Positions 43,706 to 51,266 are shown, counted from the stretch's first letter. The stretch: 64,000 bases of DNA from Clostridiisalibacter paucivorans DSM 22131 (GCF_000620125.1 NZ_JHVL01000007.1:1-64000), one strand, 5' to 3'. Numbers and translations are program-made. The notes: generated by a model not told the origin, from the letters alone.

Positions 43706-44017
43706 TTATAGTTCAAGACCAGTGTAACGAGGATAATCATATCCTTCTGTATTGACCAGGACCTTCTCTCCCGTGTCGATGTTTACGACTCTGATGCATC
43801 TGATTTTACCTTCTTGGTCCATCCCACCATCTTCATGGGAGATCCAAGGCTGATCTTTGAAAAAGTCCTGGGCAAAATCTCTGAACTCTTCATCCTTTAG
43901 AATCACTTCTCTCGTGATGGTGTATGGCTGACCTTTCTTTCCCTCTTTGATGGCTTGGTGGGTGAGTTCTTTCAGCTCTACTAGGTCACACACTTTTCTA
44001 CCAAATAATGCTTTCAT
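43706..44017 (-). CDS. Hypothetical phage protein
   Basis: A 103-residue acidic protein (MKALFGRKVCDLVELKELTH, then YTITREVILKDEEFRDFAQD) with no recognised domain. Its ATG overlaps the stop of the preceding gene (TGATGA), so both are read from one message started at copy 4 of the 33-bp element. It is convergent with the AbrB-like gene. Confidence 0.7.
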   Translation of the reverse strand: MKALFGRKVCDLVELKELTHQAIKEGKKGQPYTITREVILKDEEFRDFAQDFFKDQPWISHEDGGMDQEGKIRCIRVVNIDTGEKVLVNTEGYDYPRYTGLEL

Positions 44018-44208
44018 CACTTTCTCCCTCCCACTCTTTTGAAGTACCCTGTTTCCAGAAATTCCTCAATCTCGCCTGGGGTGTAGATCAGGCATTCATC
44101 ATCACTTTCTTCAATGGGGGCAAGGATAAAATCTCGATCCCATTTCCCAGCGATTTCATAAACCTTACCACTTCTGCTTTCAAACCTGTCTTTCTTTTGA
44201 ATCATCAT
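44017..44208 (-). CDS. Small hypothetical phage protein
   Basis: A 63-residue protein (MMIQKKDRFESRSGKVYEIA, then GKWDRDFILAPIEESDDECL). No family recognised. It starts after AAGGAGGTCAAGG, about 40 bp downstream of copy 4 of the 33-bp element, and is coupled to the following gene. Confidence 0.7.
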   Translation of the reverse strand: MMIQKKDRFESRSGKVYEIAGKWDRDFILAPIEESDDECLIYTPGEIEEFLETGYFKRVGGRK

Positions 44209-44247
44209 TTCCTTGACCTCCTTGCATTTTGTTTGCTTTCGGTACTA

Positions 44248-44280
44248 ACATATATCACTCAAAAGCTACATATATGCAAG
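44248..44280 (-). promoter_or_regulatory. 33-bp promoter-like element, copy 4
   Basis: Minus strand: CTTGCAT, then the shared GAGTGATATATGT core at constant spacing, then TAGTACC. It serves the two small genes at 44208 and 44017. Confidence 0.6.
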
Positions 44281-44313
44281 TCTTTTCTTGAGAAATGATG
44301 TATATTCTCAAGC

Positions 44314-44805
44314 TTACAGAAAACTCGGTGGATGCTTCTTGATGGCTTTCTCACTGATGGCCAGAGCATCTTCTATAAATGCTTCATCAAATCCGGCAGC
44401 CCTATAACCTTCTTTCACAGTCTCAAGATAACTTCTGCTTGGAAGGTTGAGATGGATTCTATCTAGAATCTTATCGGTCATGATGTACACCATGGCTGTA
44501 ATGGTAGCTCCATCTTCCAAGGTGACTTTCACATCTTCCTTTTCATAAAACCTCGGATAGCCTTCGTAAAAGTCCAGTGCCTTTTCATCTTCCGGCTCAA
44601 GCTCCCAAACAACCACTGGAACTTTACCACCACGTTTTTTCTCAATGGTACAGTAGGCGTTTTCCATCTGACCCTTGAATAACAGACGGTATCCTTTTAG
44701 CATCCCTTTGCCGTAAAGCTTAGCCGTTGGACACCTCATGGCCATTTGACCGATATTGAGATTGGACCCGTAGGCCACGTTTAGTCTTTTTTCCACTTTC
44801 ATCAT
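44314..44805 (-). CDS. AIG2/gamma-glutamylcyclotransferase-like protein
   Basis: A 163-residue GGCT-fold protein. The substrate loop VAYGSNLNIGQM and the likely catalytic Glu in FYEGYPRFYEKEDV are present. Such enzymes release 5-oxoproline from gamma-glutamyl compounds. It follows an amidoligase gene by 136 bp; comparative studies have noted that phage amidoligases, which build amide bonds on glutamyl groups, are paired with GGCT enzymes that could undo them. The start at 44805 follows AAAGGATGAAGTG. The substrate is unknown. Confidence 0.83.
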   Translation of the reverse strand: MMKVEKRLNVAYGSNLNIGQMAMRCPTAKLYGKGMLKGYRLLFKGQMENAYCTIEKKRGGKVPVVVWELEPEDEKALDFYEGYPRFYEKEDVKVTLEDGATITAMVYIMTDKILDRIHLNLPSRSYLETVKEGYRAAGFDEAFIEDALAISEKAIKKHPPSFL

Positions 44806-44941
44806 CACTTCATCCTTTCTTAAAGAGCGGTTTATCCCCTTCATCTTCGCCTGTGTGGGCTTTTGTTCGTAGATGGGAACCCTTCTACCACCTTAAGAGC
44901 GGTCTCCCGCTCAGTGGGTTTAAAGGCGCCGCCTTTTTTAT
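44806..44941 (-). other. Structured leader upstream of GGCT-like gene
   Basis: This 136-bp gap is more GC-rich than other gaps. Read on the minus strand it has AAAGGCGGCGCCTTT, a GAGCGG-GAGA-CCGCTC tetraloop hairpin, a GTAGA/TCTAC hairpin, a GCC/GGC pair and a second ACCGCTCTTTAAG near the RBS that could pair with GAGCGG instead. Two exclusive pairings of GAGCGG suggest a switch-like leader. No known riboswitch consensus is recognised. Confidence 0.4.
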
Positions 44942-45865
44942 CTATGCGGCTGTACGAAATCTCCAGGCTGCACTGCCATCCAGGTGCTTGCAAAGGTGCT
45001 CTCTGCAGTTCTTGAAATCGTCTCCGATAAAACCGATTCGGTTAAGCCAGGTTCTCATGGAGAACTTTGGGTTTTCAATCTGTGGCTTCTTGCTGCTGGC
45101 ACTCTTTTGAGTCAAGGCCTGATGGTTCATCGCAAGGCTTAAGGCAACGTAGCTTCGAATCTTTCCTGCGTGAAGGGTTCCGTTGAATCCCCTAAGCTCA
45201 ACCGTTCCGCATCCGTTAAAAAGGCTGTGAAGGTTTAGAAAATGGTATCGGCTTTCATGGTAGTGTCTTTCTCTTCTCTCGCTGTAGTCTTGGTACCAGA
45301 TGTCTTCAATCTGCTTCATGGTGGTTGGCTTTTTCTTGTTCATTCTCTCAACAAGGCGTTGGTCCATCTTTTTGCAGTAGTGCATTCTTCTTCTCTCTAT
45401 TTGAAGGGCATCGTATAAAAGGTCGTTTCTTGAGTAGATAATGTTCATGAAGTTTCTGATGGACCTTGGTGTGTGGTCCCTGCCGTCCAGGTGGATGTGA
45501 ATGCCGGTGCAGTTTTGCTGTTCTGAAAAAGCTCCGGCTTTCCTGAGTTTTCTTACAATCTCCTGAAGGCTTGCCATATCCTTTTCGTAGGTTAGGATTG
45601 GGCTGACCAGTTCGACGCTGTATTCTTTTGAGGCTGAAACCTTATGGCCGCCTACTTTCTTTTGAGTGGTTATGCTTCCGTCATACATCACTTTCCACTT
45701 TCGTCCATCGGATGCTGTGATTCTGAAGGTTCCGTAGTAATCGTGAAGTTCTTCGAGGCTACCGCCTAAATGCTCTGCTACAATCTTTGCCGCTTTTCTT
45801 CTCGTGATTCCTGTAAATTCAATCTCGATGCCGAAGTTGCTCTTTAAAAAATCCTTGTTTGCCAT
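44942..45865 (-). CDS. Amidoligase-family protein
   Basis: A 307-residue protein of the COOH-NH2 ligase (amidoligase, PF12224-type) family. Typical features are the N-terminal FGIEIEFTGI, QNCTGIHIHLDGRDHTPRSI and CGTVELRGFNGTLHAGKIRS. The ATP-dependent enzyme is expected to join an amine to a glutamyl or aspartyl carboxyl group. The C-terminal ~40 residues are shared with the protein at 42460-43281. ATG 45865 follows GAGAAAGGGGAAAATACC. It is preceded by copy 5 of the 33-bp element and followed by the GGCT-like gene. Confidence 0.85.
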   Translation of the reverse strand: MANKDFLKSNFGIEIEFTGITRRKAAKIVAEHLGGSLEELHDYYGTFRITASDGRKWKVMYDGSITTQKKVGGHKVSASKEYSVELVSPILTYEKDMASLQEIVRKLRKAGAFSEQQNCTGIHIHLDGRDHTPRSIRNFMNIIYSRNDLLYDALQIERRRMHYCKKMDQRLVERMNKKKPTTMKQIEDIWYQDYSERRERHYHESRYHFLNLHSLFNGCGTVELRGFNGTLHAGKIRSYVALSLAMNHQALTQKSASSKKPQIENPKFSMRTWLNRIGFIGDDFKNCREHLCKHLDGSAAWRFRTAA

Positions 45866-45909
45866 GGTATTTTCCCCTTTCTCATTTAGGTGTGTTTCTT
45901 TGGTCATGT

Positions 45910-45942
45910 ACATATATCACTCTAAACGAGATATATAGCAAG
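45910..45942 (-). promoter_or_regulatory. 33-bp promoter-like element, copy 5
   Basis: Minus strand: CTTGCTA, then the GAGTGATATATGT core at the same spacing, then ACATGACC. It sits 45 bp upstream of the amidoligase start. Confidence 0.6.
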
Positions 45943-45970
45943 TTAATAATGAGGAAAATACTGTATTTAT

Positions 45971-47233
45971 TTATACATCTTGAATTTCTGATGGTTTCTC
46001 AACACTACTGATATGAACCTTTTCGCCCTCACGAAGTACATATACATCATCATCTGTCCCAACCTGCTCAATGTATCTTTTAACAATAACGGTGGCATAC
46101 TTGGGGTCGAGTTCTAGTGTATAGGCGATTCGGTCGATCTGCTCACAGGCAATAAGTGTAGAACCACTGCCACCAAATAGGTCCATAACAATCCCGTTAA
46201 CCTGGGATGAATTCTTTATCGGGTAGCAAAGAAGCGGTACCGGCTTCATGGTTGGATGCTCACCATTCTTTTTTGGTTTATCGTAGTTCCAGACTGTCGT
46301 TTCAGATCTACCAGTGAACCACTTGTGTTTCCCACCTCTAAGCCATCCGAAGAGAATCGGTTCATGGATCCAGTTGTATGGACTCCTTCCAAGGACCAGG
46401 GAATTCTTCTTCCAGATACACACACCACTTAAGTGGAAGCCTGCTTCAATGAAGGCCTTCCTGAAATTGAGTCCTTCCGTATCTGCATGAAAAACATAGA
46501 TGGATCCGCCGGGAGCAGTATGGTCTGCCATGTTCTTAAAGGCAGCAAGCAGGAAACTATAGAAGGTGTCGTTGTCTTGTTTATCATTTTGGATCTTAAG
46601 TCCGCTGGCACTTTCGAAGTCCACATTATAAGGCGGATCCGTCAGGACCAAATTAGCCTTCTTGCCATCCATGAGCTTTTCTACATCTTCAGGTTTCGTT
46701 GCATCACCACAAAGAAGACGGTGTCTTCCGAGGAGCCATACGTCTCCCGGCTTAACAAAAGCAGCTTCCTCTAATGCTTTATTCACATCGTAATCATCGT
46801 CTTTTGCATCCTTATCGTGAACCTGACTAAAGAGGTCTTCAATTTCTGCAGCATCAAATCCAGTAAGGGTCACATCGAAGTCCTGTGCTTCGAGATCTTT
46901 AATCAGATCAGCCAGAGCTTCAAACTCCCAATCGCCTGTGACTTTGTTTAACGCAACATTGAGAGCCTTTTCTCTTTCAGGGCTCATCTTAACAATGACA
47001 CATTCGACTTCCATGTGACCTTCTGCCACCAACACCTTATATCTTTGATGGCCGCCGACAATATTGCCCGTCTCTTCATTCCAGATGATTGGCTCCACAT
47101 ACCCGAACTCCGTCATGGACCTTTTCAGCTTTTCATAAGCAGGATCTCCAGGCTTTAAATCTTTTCTTGGGTTATACTCTGCCGGGTTGATATCCGTTAC
47201 CGGAACTTTCCTTATAATCATGTCCTGTTTCAT
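45971..47233 (-). CDS. ParB-domain DNA methyltransferase
   Basis: A 420-residue fusion. Residues ~1-110 are a ParB/Srx-like domain (VTDINPAEYNPRKDLKPGDP, then IVGGHQRYKVLVAEG). The rest is an N4/N6-type methyltransferase with the catalytic DPPYNVDFES motif and the SAM-binding VMDLFGGSGSTLIACEQ. It probably methylates phage DNA to evade restriction. ATG 47233 follows GGAGGGAATCTG. A phage-encoded SAM synthetase 11 kb away could supply its cofactor. Confidence 0.9.
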   Translation of the reverse strand: MKQDMIIRKVPVTDINPAEYNPRKDLKPGDPAYEKLKRSMTEFGYVEPIIWNEETGNIVGGHQRYKVLVAEGHMEVECVIVKMSPEREKALNVALNKVTGDWEFEALADLIKDLEAQDFDVTLTGFDAAEIEDLFSQVHDKDAKDDDYDVNKALEEAAFVKPGDVWLLGRHRLLCGDATKPEDVEKLMDGKKANLVLTDPPYNVDFESASGLKIQNDKQDNDTFYSFLLAAFKNMADHTAPGGSIYVFHADTEGLNFRKAFIEAGFHLSGVCIWKKNSLVLGRSPYNWIHEPILFGWLRGGKHKWFTGRSETTVWNYDKPKKNGEHPTMKPVPLLCYPIKNSSQVNGIVMDLFGGSGSTLIACEQIDRIAYTLELDPKYATVIVKRYIEQVGTDDDVYVLREGEKVHISSVEKPSEIQDV

Positions 47234-47258
47234 CAGATTCCCTCCATTTCTTGGCATT

Positions 47259-47288
47259 AAAAAAGCCCTAGACTCAATTCTATAGGCT
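47259..47288 (-). terminator. Intrinsic terminator upstream of methyltransferase gene
   Basis: Minus-strand AGCCTATAGA-N6-TCTAGGGCT, imperfect 9-bp stem, then six T, 26 bp before the methyltransferase start. Confidence 0.65.
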
Positions 47289-47394
47289 AAAACTCATAAA
47301 ATATTATAGAAAAACACCTGTTTTTCAAGGTTGTAATGAATTCACTTTGACTTAGTTTCTTGTTTATTCATGGGTGGCTACATCCCACTATTCA

Positions 47395-47531
47395 TGCGGT
47401 TTTCAGGAGATTATCTCCCTGTGAATATTGCGAAGAATTTTGGGGATATACCCCCCTTTGGATTTTTGCGATTTCTCACAAAAGACCCTGGCGCGTTGTC
47501 GTTTAGCCACTTCTGTAGAGATTGAGACCCC
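47395..47531. other. Candidate cos/packaging region after HNH gene
   Basis: Non-coding DNA directly downstream of the HNH gene with several short dyads: CAGGAGATTATCTCCCTG (47405-47422), GGGGATATACCCC (47443-47455), and a GC-rich CCTGGCGCG. In cos-type phages with P27 terminase and HNH genes the cohesive end lies in this area. The ends themselves cannot be seen from an integrated copy, so this is position-based inference. Confidence 0.35.
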
Positions 47532-47900
47532 CTACCCCCTCGTGGGTTTCGGATTATTTCCGAAGCCTCCATCTTCTTCAGCGGTCTTCTTGGAGTGACA
47601 ACTTTTACACAGCGGCTGCCAGTTGTTTTTGTTCCAGAAGAGTTTCCGGTTACCACCGTGTGGTTTGATGTGGTCCACCTCAGTTGCCGGGGTGAGTCTT
47701 CCTTCTCTCTCGCAGTGAACACACAGGGGATGCTTCTTAAGAAACTCCTTGCTGGCCTTTCGCCACTGGTAGGTGTACATCTTTGAACTCCTGTCGTTCT
47801 GAATCCTAATCATTTCTTTCTTGTGCTTCTCACAATATCTATCATGGGTCAGCGACTGACACCCAGGATAGTTACAAATGCTCTTTGGTTTCCAGGGCAT
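47532..47900 (-). CDS. HNH endonuclease
   Basis: A 122-residue phage HNH nuclease: CVHCEREGRLTPATEVDHIK with the metal-binding His-Asn residues, NKNNWQPLCKSCHSKKTAEE, and additional N-terminal Cys (ICNYPGCQSLTHDRYCEKH). Such proteins act with terminase in cos cleavage in HK97-like phages. The ATG at 47900 follows GGGAGGTGAAGCTG. It is separated from the terminase genes by the accessory block. Confidence 0.9.
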   Translation of the reverse strand: MPWKPKSICNYPGCQSLTHDRYCEKHKKEMIRIQNDRSSKMYTYQWRKASKEFLKKHPLCVHCEREGRLTPATEVDHIKPHGGNRKLFWNKNNWQPLCKSCHSKKTAEEDGGFGNNPKPTRG

Positions 47901-48018
47901 CAGCTTCACCTCCCGTTTTCCCTTAAGAAAGGTATAGAAAAAGCTCCAGTTCATTAACCAGAGCTTGGGATCCAAGAATGCTGCGTTTCCTAAGATTCGA
48001 ATCGATATAGCTTAGGCG

Positions 48019-48082
48019 TATGCTACAGCATATGGTGTTCTTGAATTTTTTTCTATACCTTTACACCATATACTATAGCATG
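48019..48082. repeat. Large imperfect inverted repeat upstream of late genes
   Basis: Arms 48019-48038 and 48063-48082 are reverse complements at 17 of 20 positions, with a 24-bp AT-rich loop. Three tandem ACTGACA-type decamers (48090-48119) adjoin. It separates the ArpU-like activator gene from the HNH gene and so lies where the late transcript would start or be attenuated. Confidence 0.55.
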
Positions 48083-48107
48083 GGTACCTACTGACATTCA
48101 CTGACAT

Positions 48108-48527
48108 TTACTGACACAATTTCATCCTTTCGAATTCTTTTAGGGCTTTTCCATGAATTCGATACACCGTTCTTGGATCATACCCCATGGAAGCTGCAAT
48201 CTCATCCCAGCCTTTTCCGCTTAGGTATCGAAGTTCAAGTAAGAGCTGTTGGTTGATATCATCCATCATGTTAATGGTATCTTGAATGTCTTTCTTGAGA
48301 TCAACCAAGCGATCAATGTCAGCATTGATTTCATTTTCAAGGTCAATGACTTTCACCATGGTGCTTTCCATCTTGCTCTTCTCAATATTCCCACCACAGA
48401 TTTTTTCCTTGGTAAAGCTCGATGTAACTTTCATGGCTAGGCTTTTGAGCGTTGCCAATTGCTCTAACTTACTATCAATCATCTGGTCCAGCCAGATTGC
48501 TTGAGATAAATATTCCTTTGCATTCAT
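48108..48527 (-). CDS. ArpU/DUF1492-like late transcription regulator
   Basis: A 139-residue protein with a long helical N-terminus and a C-terminal sigma-70 region-4-like HTH (LLLELRYLSGKGWDEIAASM, then GYDPRTVYRIHGKALKEFER). The DUF1492/ArpU/RinA type activates late phage genes, and this gene is just upstream of the packaging and structural genes. The start overlaps the preceding gene stop by one base. Confidence 0.83.
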   Translation of the reverse strand: MNAKEYLSQAIWLDQMIDSKLEQLATLKSLAMKVTSSFTKEKICGGNIEKSKMESTMVKVIDLENEINADIDRLVDLKKDIQDTINMMDDINQQLLLELRYLSGKGWDEIAASMGYDPRTVYRIHGKALKEFERMKLCQ

Positions 48528-48757
48528 TAGCCCACCTCCACATCATCTAATAAACTCATCTTCCCTCCATAATAAAGATCCATGATATTTCTTCTTGTCG
48601 CAGGATCCAATGAGTTAATTCTTCTAAAAACCTTCTTCTGGTCTTCGTCTGCTCGAGCCTTGGTCTTAAAGAATGGACAGCTATCACCTTCACACTTCTT
48701 GACCTTTAAAACCTTACACTTTCTGTTTCTATATGCAAAACAATGCTTCTCCATCAT
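48527..48757 (-). CDS. Small cysteine-rich phage protein
   Basis: A 76-residue protein with five cysteines (EKHCFAYRNRKCKVL, KKCEGDSCPFFKT) suggesting a metal site, then a helical tail (RRINSLDPATRRNIMDLYYG). It starts in a TGATG overlap with the upstream gene, after GGAGGTGTGG. Function unknown. Confidence 0.75.
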   Translation of the reverse strand: MMEKHCFAYRNRKCKVLKVKKCEGDSCPFFKTKARADEDQKKVFRRINSLDPATRRNIMDLYYGGKMSLLDDVEVG

Positions 48758-49185
48758 TTGCCCACACCTCCAGTTTCTGCACACTCATTAGTAAAATATC
48801 TGATGGGTATGTTCCATCTCTTTGCTCTGGCAATCTCCACACTCATCCCTGATGAGATTCTGTTCCCAAAGACCCAAAGCTCATGGCACTTACTTAAGAG
48901 TATGAGTCCCATATCAATCCCCAGCTGTCGTTCTTCTGGATCATCCTCCTCAAGAAACTGTGGGTACATCAAATGCGGGATGATGGGTACTGCTTTCTCA
49001 GTCACAGCAAATCTTCCATACCTTCTTGCACGTCTGGTGTTTCCTTGGATATCACCGGCAAAGGGACTGCAGATAAACACGATCTTCTTTTTCTTTCTTT
49101 GCTTCTCTTCTTTTTCAATATTGGTTAACGCCTCATAAACCGTTGGGTCATGATAGCCTTCAGCATTAAATTTATTTACACTCAT
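48754..49185 (-). CDS. DUF4406/DUF7768-like, nucleoside deoxyribosyltransferase-fold protein
   Basis: A 143-residue protein with a Rossmann-like pattern: KKIVFICSPFAGDIQGNTRR, then ARRYGRFAVTEKAVPIIPHL and LSKCHELWVFGNRISSGMSV. This resembles the phage DUF4406/nucleoside 2-deoxyribosyltransferase-like group; a nucleotide-linked role is possible, but no reaction is established. ATG 49185 follows GGAGGATAAAGA, which overlaps the end of the helicase gene. Confidence 0.78.
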   Translation of the reverse strand: MSVNKFNAEGYHDPTVYEALTNIEKEEKQRKKKKIVFICSPFAGDIQGNTRRARRYGRFAVTEKAVPIIPHLMYPQFLEEDDPEERQLGIDMGLILLSKCHELWVFGNRISSGMSVEIARAKRWNIPIRYFTNECAETGGVGK

Positions 49186-49189
49186 TTCT

Positions 49190-50590
49190 TTATCCTCCAT
49201 TTCTCAAGTTTTCTATTCTGGCCTTGACCGCTTCAATCAAAGCGTTCTGACCAGTGTCTTTATTATCAAGTGCCATCATTACTCTATGATCTATTGTGTC
49301 TTTGGCTAGTAAATGATGGATCACTACCGTTTGTTTTTGGCCTTGACGCCACAGTCTGGCATTGGCTTGCTGGTATAGTTCCAGACTCCAGGTGACACTA
49401 AACCAAATGATGGTGGAACCACCCTCTTGAAGATTGAGGCCATGCCCAGCTGATGCCGGATGGCAAAGGGCAATTTTCATCTCTCCCCGATTCCATCTGG
49501 CAATGTCCTCCGAGGTGTTAATATCTCCTGCATCAAATCTCTCTTTGATTCGGTCACGCTCATGTCTGAATCCATAGTAGATCAGTACTGGTTTTCCATT
49601 GGCTGCTTCAACAAGATCCTCTAAAGCATCCAGCTTCCTGTCATGAATCTGGTGTACATCTCCGTACTCGTCATAGACTGTTCCACCCGACATCTGTAGG
49701 AGCTTGTTGGAAAGCACCGCTGCATTGGCTGCATCCACATCGCTATCCTCAAGAGGAAGCAGGAGATCTCTTTCGAGCTTCCTATAAAGCTTCATTTCCT
49801 TTTCTGAAAGCTCCACTTCCACTTTGTTGAAAATGATTTCCGGCATCTTCAGATACTCTAGAGCTTTCATACTGATGCAGATATCAGAAATCTTGTCGTA
49901 TATCTTTTCCTCTGCATCATCGTTCAGTGCATAGTCTGTTGGTATACCACCGTTCACATATTTCTGTGGGTGGAAGTATCTGCTGCGGTATCCACTAAAG
50001 GTTCTTCCAAGCCGCTCGCCACCATCAAGAAGGTAAATCTGACTCCAAATATCCAAGAGGCCATTGGGAGCTGGCGTTCCAGTCAGCCCCACAATCCTTT
50101 TTATTTTGTGTCTGACCTTCTTAAGTGCTCTAAACCTTTTGGCTGATGGTGATTTGAAACTTGATAGCTCATCGATGATCACCATGTCAAAGGGCCATTC
50201 GTTTTTATAAAAGTCCACGAGCCACGGGACATTCTCTCTGTTGATGGTGTAGATATCTGCCTTCTTGTAAAGAGCCATGGTCCGGTCCTTTGCACTACCG
50301 AGAACCCTTGAAACCCTCAAGTTCTTCAGATGCTTCCACTTTAGGACCTCGTCTAGCCATGTGGTATTTGCCACTCGGAGTGGTGCAATCACTAAGACCT
50401 TGGATACTTCAAACCGATCATGGAGTAGGTCCACAAGAGCAGTTAATGTAATCACACTCTTGCCAAGTCCCATGTCTAAGAACAGACCTGCTGAAGTCTT
50501 CTCCAAGATGAACTCTGTACAGTGGGTCTGATATTCATGAGGGTGATACGGTAGTCTTGATTTAGGTAGTACAACTTCTGGCAATCCCAT
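49190..50590 (-). CDS. SNF2-family DEAD/DEAH-box helicase
   Basis: A 466-residue SF2 ATPase: Walker A LFLDMGLGKSVITLTALVD, motif II VIIDELSSFKSPSAKRFRAL, motif III GLTGTPAPNGLLD and the C-terminal WSLELYQQANARLWRQGQKQ. Compact SNF2 proteins like this are common in phage replication modules next to VRR-NUC nucleases, likely for DNA remodelling in replication or recombination. ATG 50590 follows GGAGGTGTGGTGG. It overlaps the nuclease gene by 29 bases. Confidence 0.9.
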   Translation of the reverse strand: MGLPEVVLPKSRLPYHPHEYQTHCTEFILEKTSAGLFLDMGLGKSVITLTALVDLLHDRFEVSKVLVIAPLRVANTTWLDEVLKWKHLKNLRVSRVLGSAKDRTMALYKKADIYTINRENVPWLVDFYKNEWPFDMVIIDELSSFKSPSAKRFRALKKVRHKIKRIVGLTGTPAPNGLLDIWSQIYLLDGGERLGRTFSGYRSRYFHPQKYVNGGIPTDYALNDDAEEKIYDKISDICISMKALEYLKMPEIIFNKVEVELSEKEMKLYRKLERDLLLPLEDSDVDAANAAVLSNKLLQMSGGTVYDEYGDVHQIHDRKLDALEDLVEAANGKPVLIYYGFRHERDRIKERFDAGDINTSEDIARWNRGEMKIALCHPASAGHGLNLQEGGSTIIWFSVTWSLELYQQANARLWRQGQKQTVVIHHLLAKDTIDHRVMMALDNKDTGQNALIEAVKARIENLRNGG

Positions 50591-50852
50591 CCACCACACC
50601 TCCAATATCTTCTGGATTGTCAAGGCAATAAACCAAAAACCCTAGCCCTTCCAGCTCACTTTTTCTCTTTATCTGATTGGGTCTCATCTTTTTTCCCGGT
50701 GCCTTCACCTCAACAAATCCTACTCTGCCTCCGGGCAGAAGTACCAATCGGTCAGGCACTCCATTTATTCCAGGGGAGATAAACTTAAAAGCTCTCCCAC
50801 CTCTTCTTTTCACTTCTCTCACGAGCATCAGCTCTAGTTCTTTTTCAGTCAT
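50562..50852 (-). CDS. VRR-NUC domain nuclease
   Basis: A 96-residue VRR-NUC nuclease with the whole motif set: ELELMLVREVKRRGGRAFKF, GINGVPDRLVLLPGGRVGFV, EVKAPGKKMRPNQIKRKSEL. The fold is PD-(D/E)XK (Asp of VPDR, Glu-x-Lys of VEVKA). It is a structure-selective or junction nuclease in phage replication and recombination. Start ATG 50852 after GAGGTGAAAGAC. Confidence 0.9.
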   Translation of the reverse strand: MTEKELELMLVREVKRRGGRAFKFISPGINGVPDRLVLLPGGRVGFVEVKAPGKKMRPNQIKRKSELEGLGFLVYCLDNPEDIGGVVDGIARSCTT

Positions 50853-50962
50853 GTCTTTCACCTCAATTTCTGTTGCTATTGTTACTGGCCAATTTCTGTA
50901 TAAGTTCAATACTAAGTGCTTTTCAATTTTTGTTTCATTTCTCAAATTCTTACTTCTAATCT

Positions 50963-51231
50963 TGTAGTCTATAGTTGTAGACTGAAGGGTTTAAAACCTA
51001 TACGCGCGTATGTAGGCTATATTCCTACTATTACTAGTAAAAATAATTAATCAATTAAGTTATCTCCTACATAGACTACTAACGTACTGAACCTCTTGAT
51101 ATGAGTGGAATCTGCCTTGTAGTCTAAGATGTAGACTAAGAATTTTTAGACTACATCAGACTACACATTTTCACCTCTTACCAGTCGACATATCATCAGT
51201 TAGACTACACATTTCTTGTTCTCAGACTACA
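50963..51231. repeat. Cluster of AGACTACA/TGTAGTCT repeats, candidate replication origin
   Basis: The 320-bp gap between the VRR-NUC and VirE genes carries AGACTACA at 51148, 51158, 51202 and 51224; its complement TGTAGTCT at 50963 and 51118; the variant AGACTACT at 51073; and TGTAGACT at 50976 and 51130. Two of these form face-to-face pairs. It also has the palindrome TACGCGCGTA (51001) and an AT-rich run (about 51026-51062). Iterons plus AT-rich DNA next to a primase-helicase gene fit a phage origin; a dense operator is the alternative. Confidence 0.55.
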
Positions 51232-51266
51232 TACTTTTATGAATCGATTTACTAACCAAATTCGTT

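Noticed and set aside
47411-47722. 103-codon minus-strand frame downstream of and overlapping the HNH gene
   Set aside because: It is an alternative frame over the HNH coding sequence and the GC-rich possible cos region; its product is low-complexity and resembles nothing.
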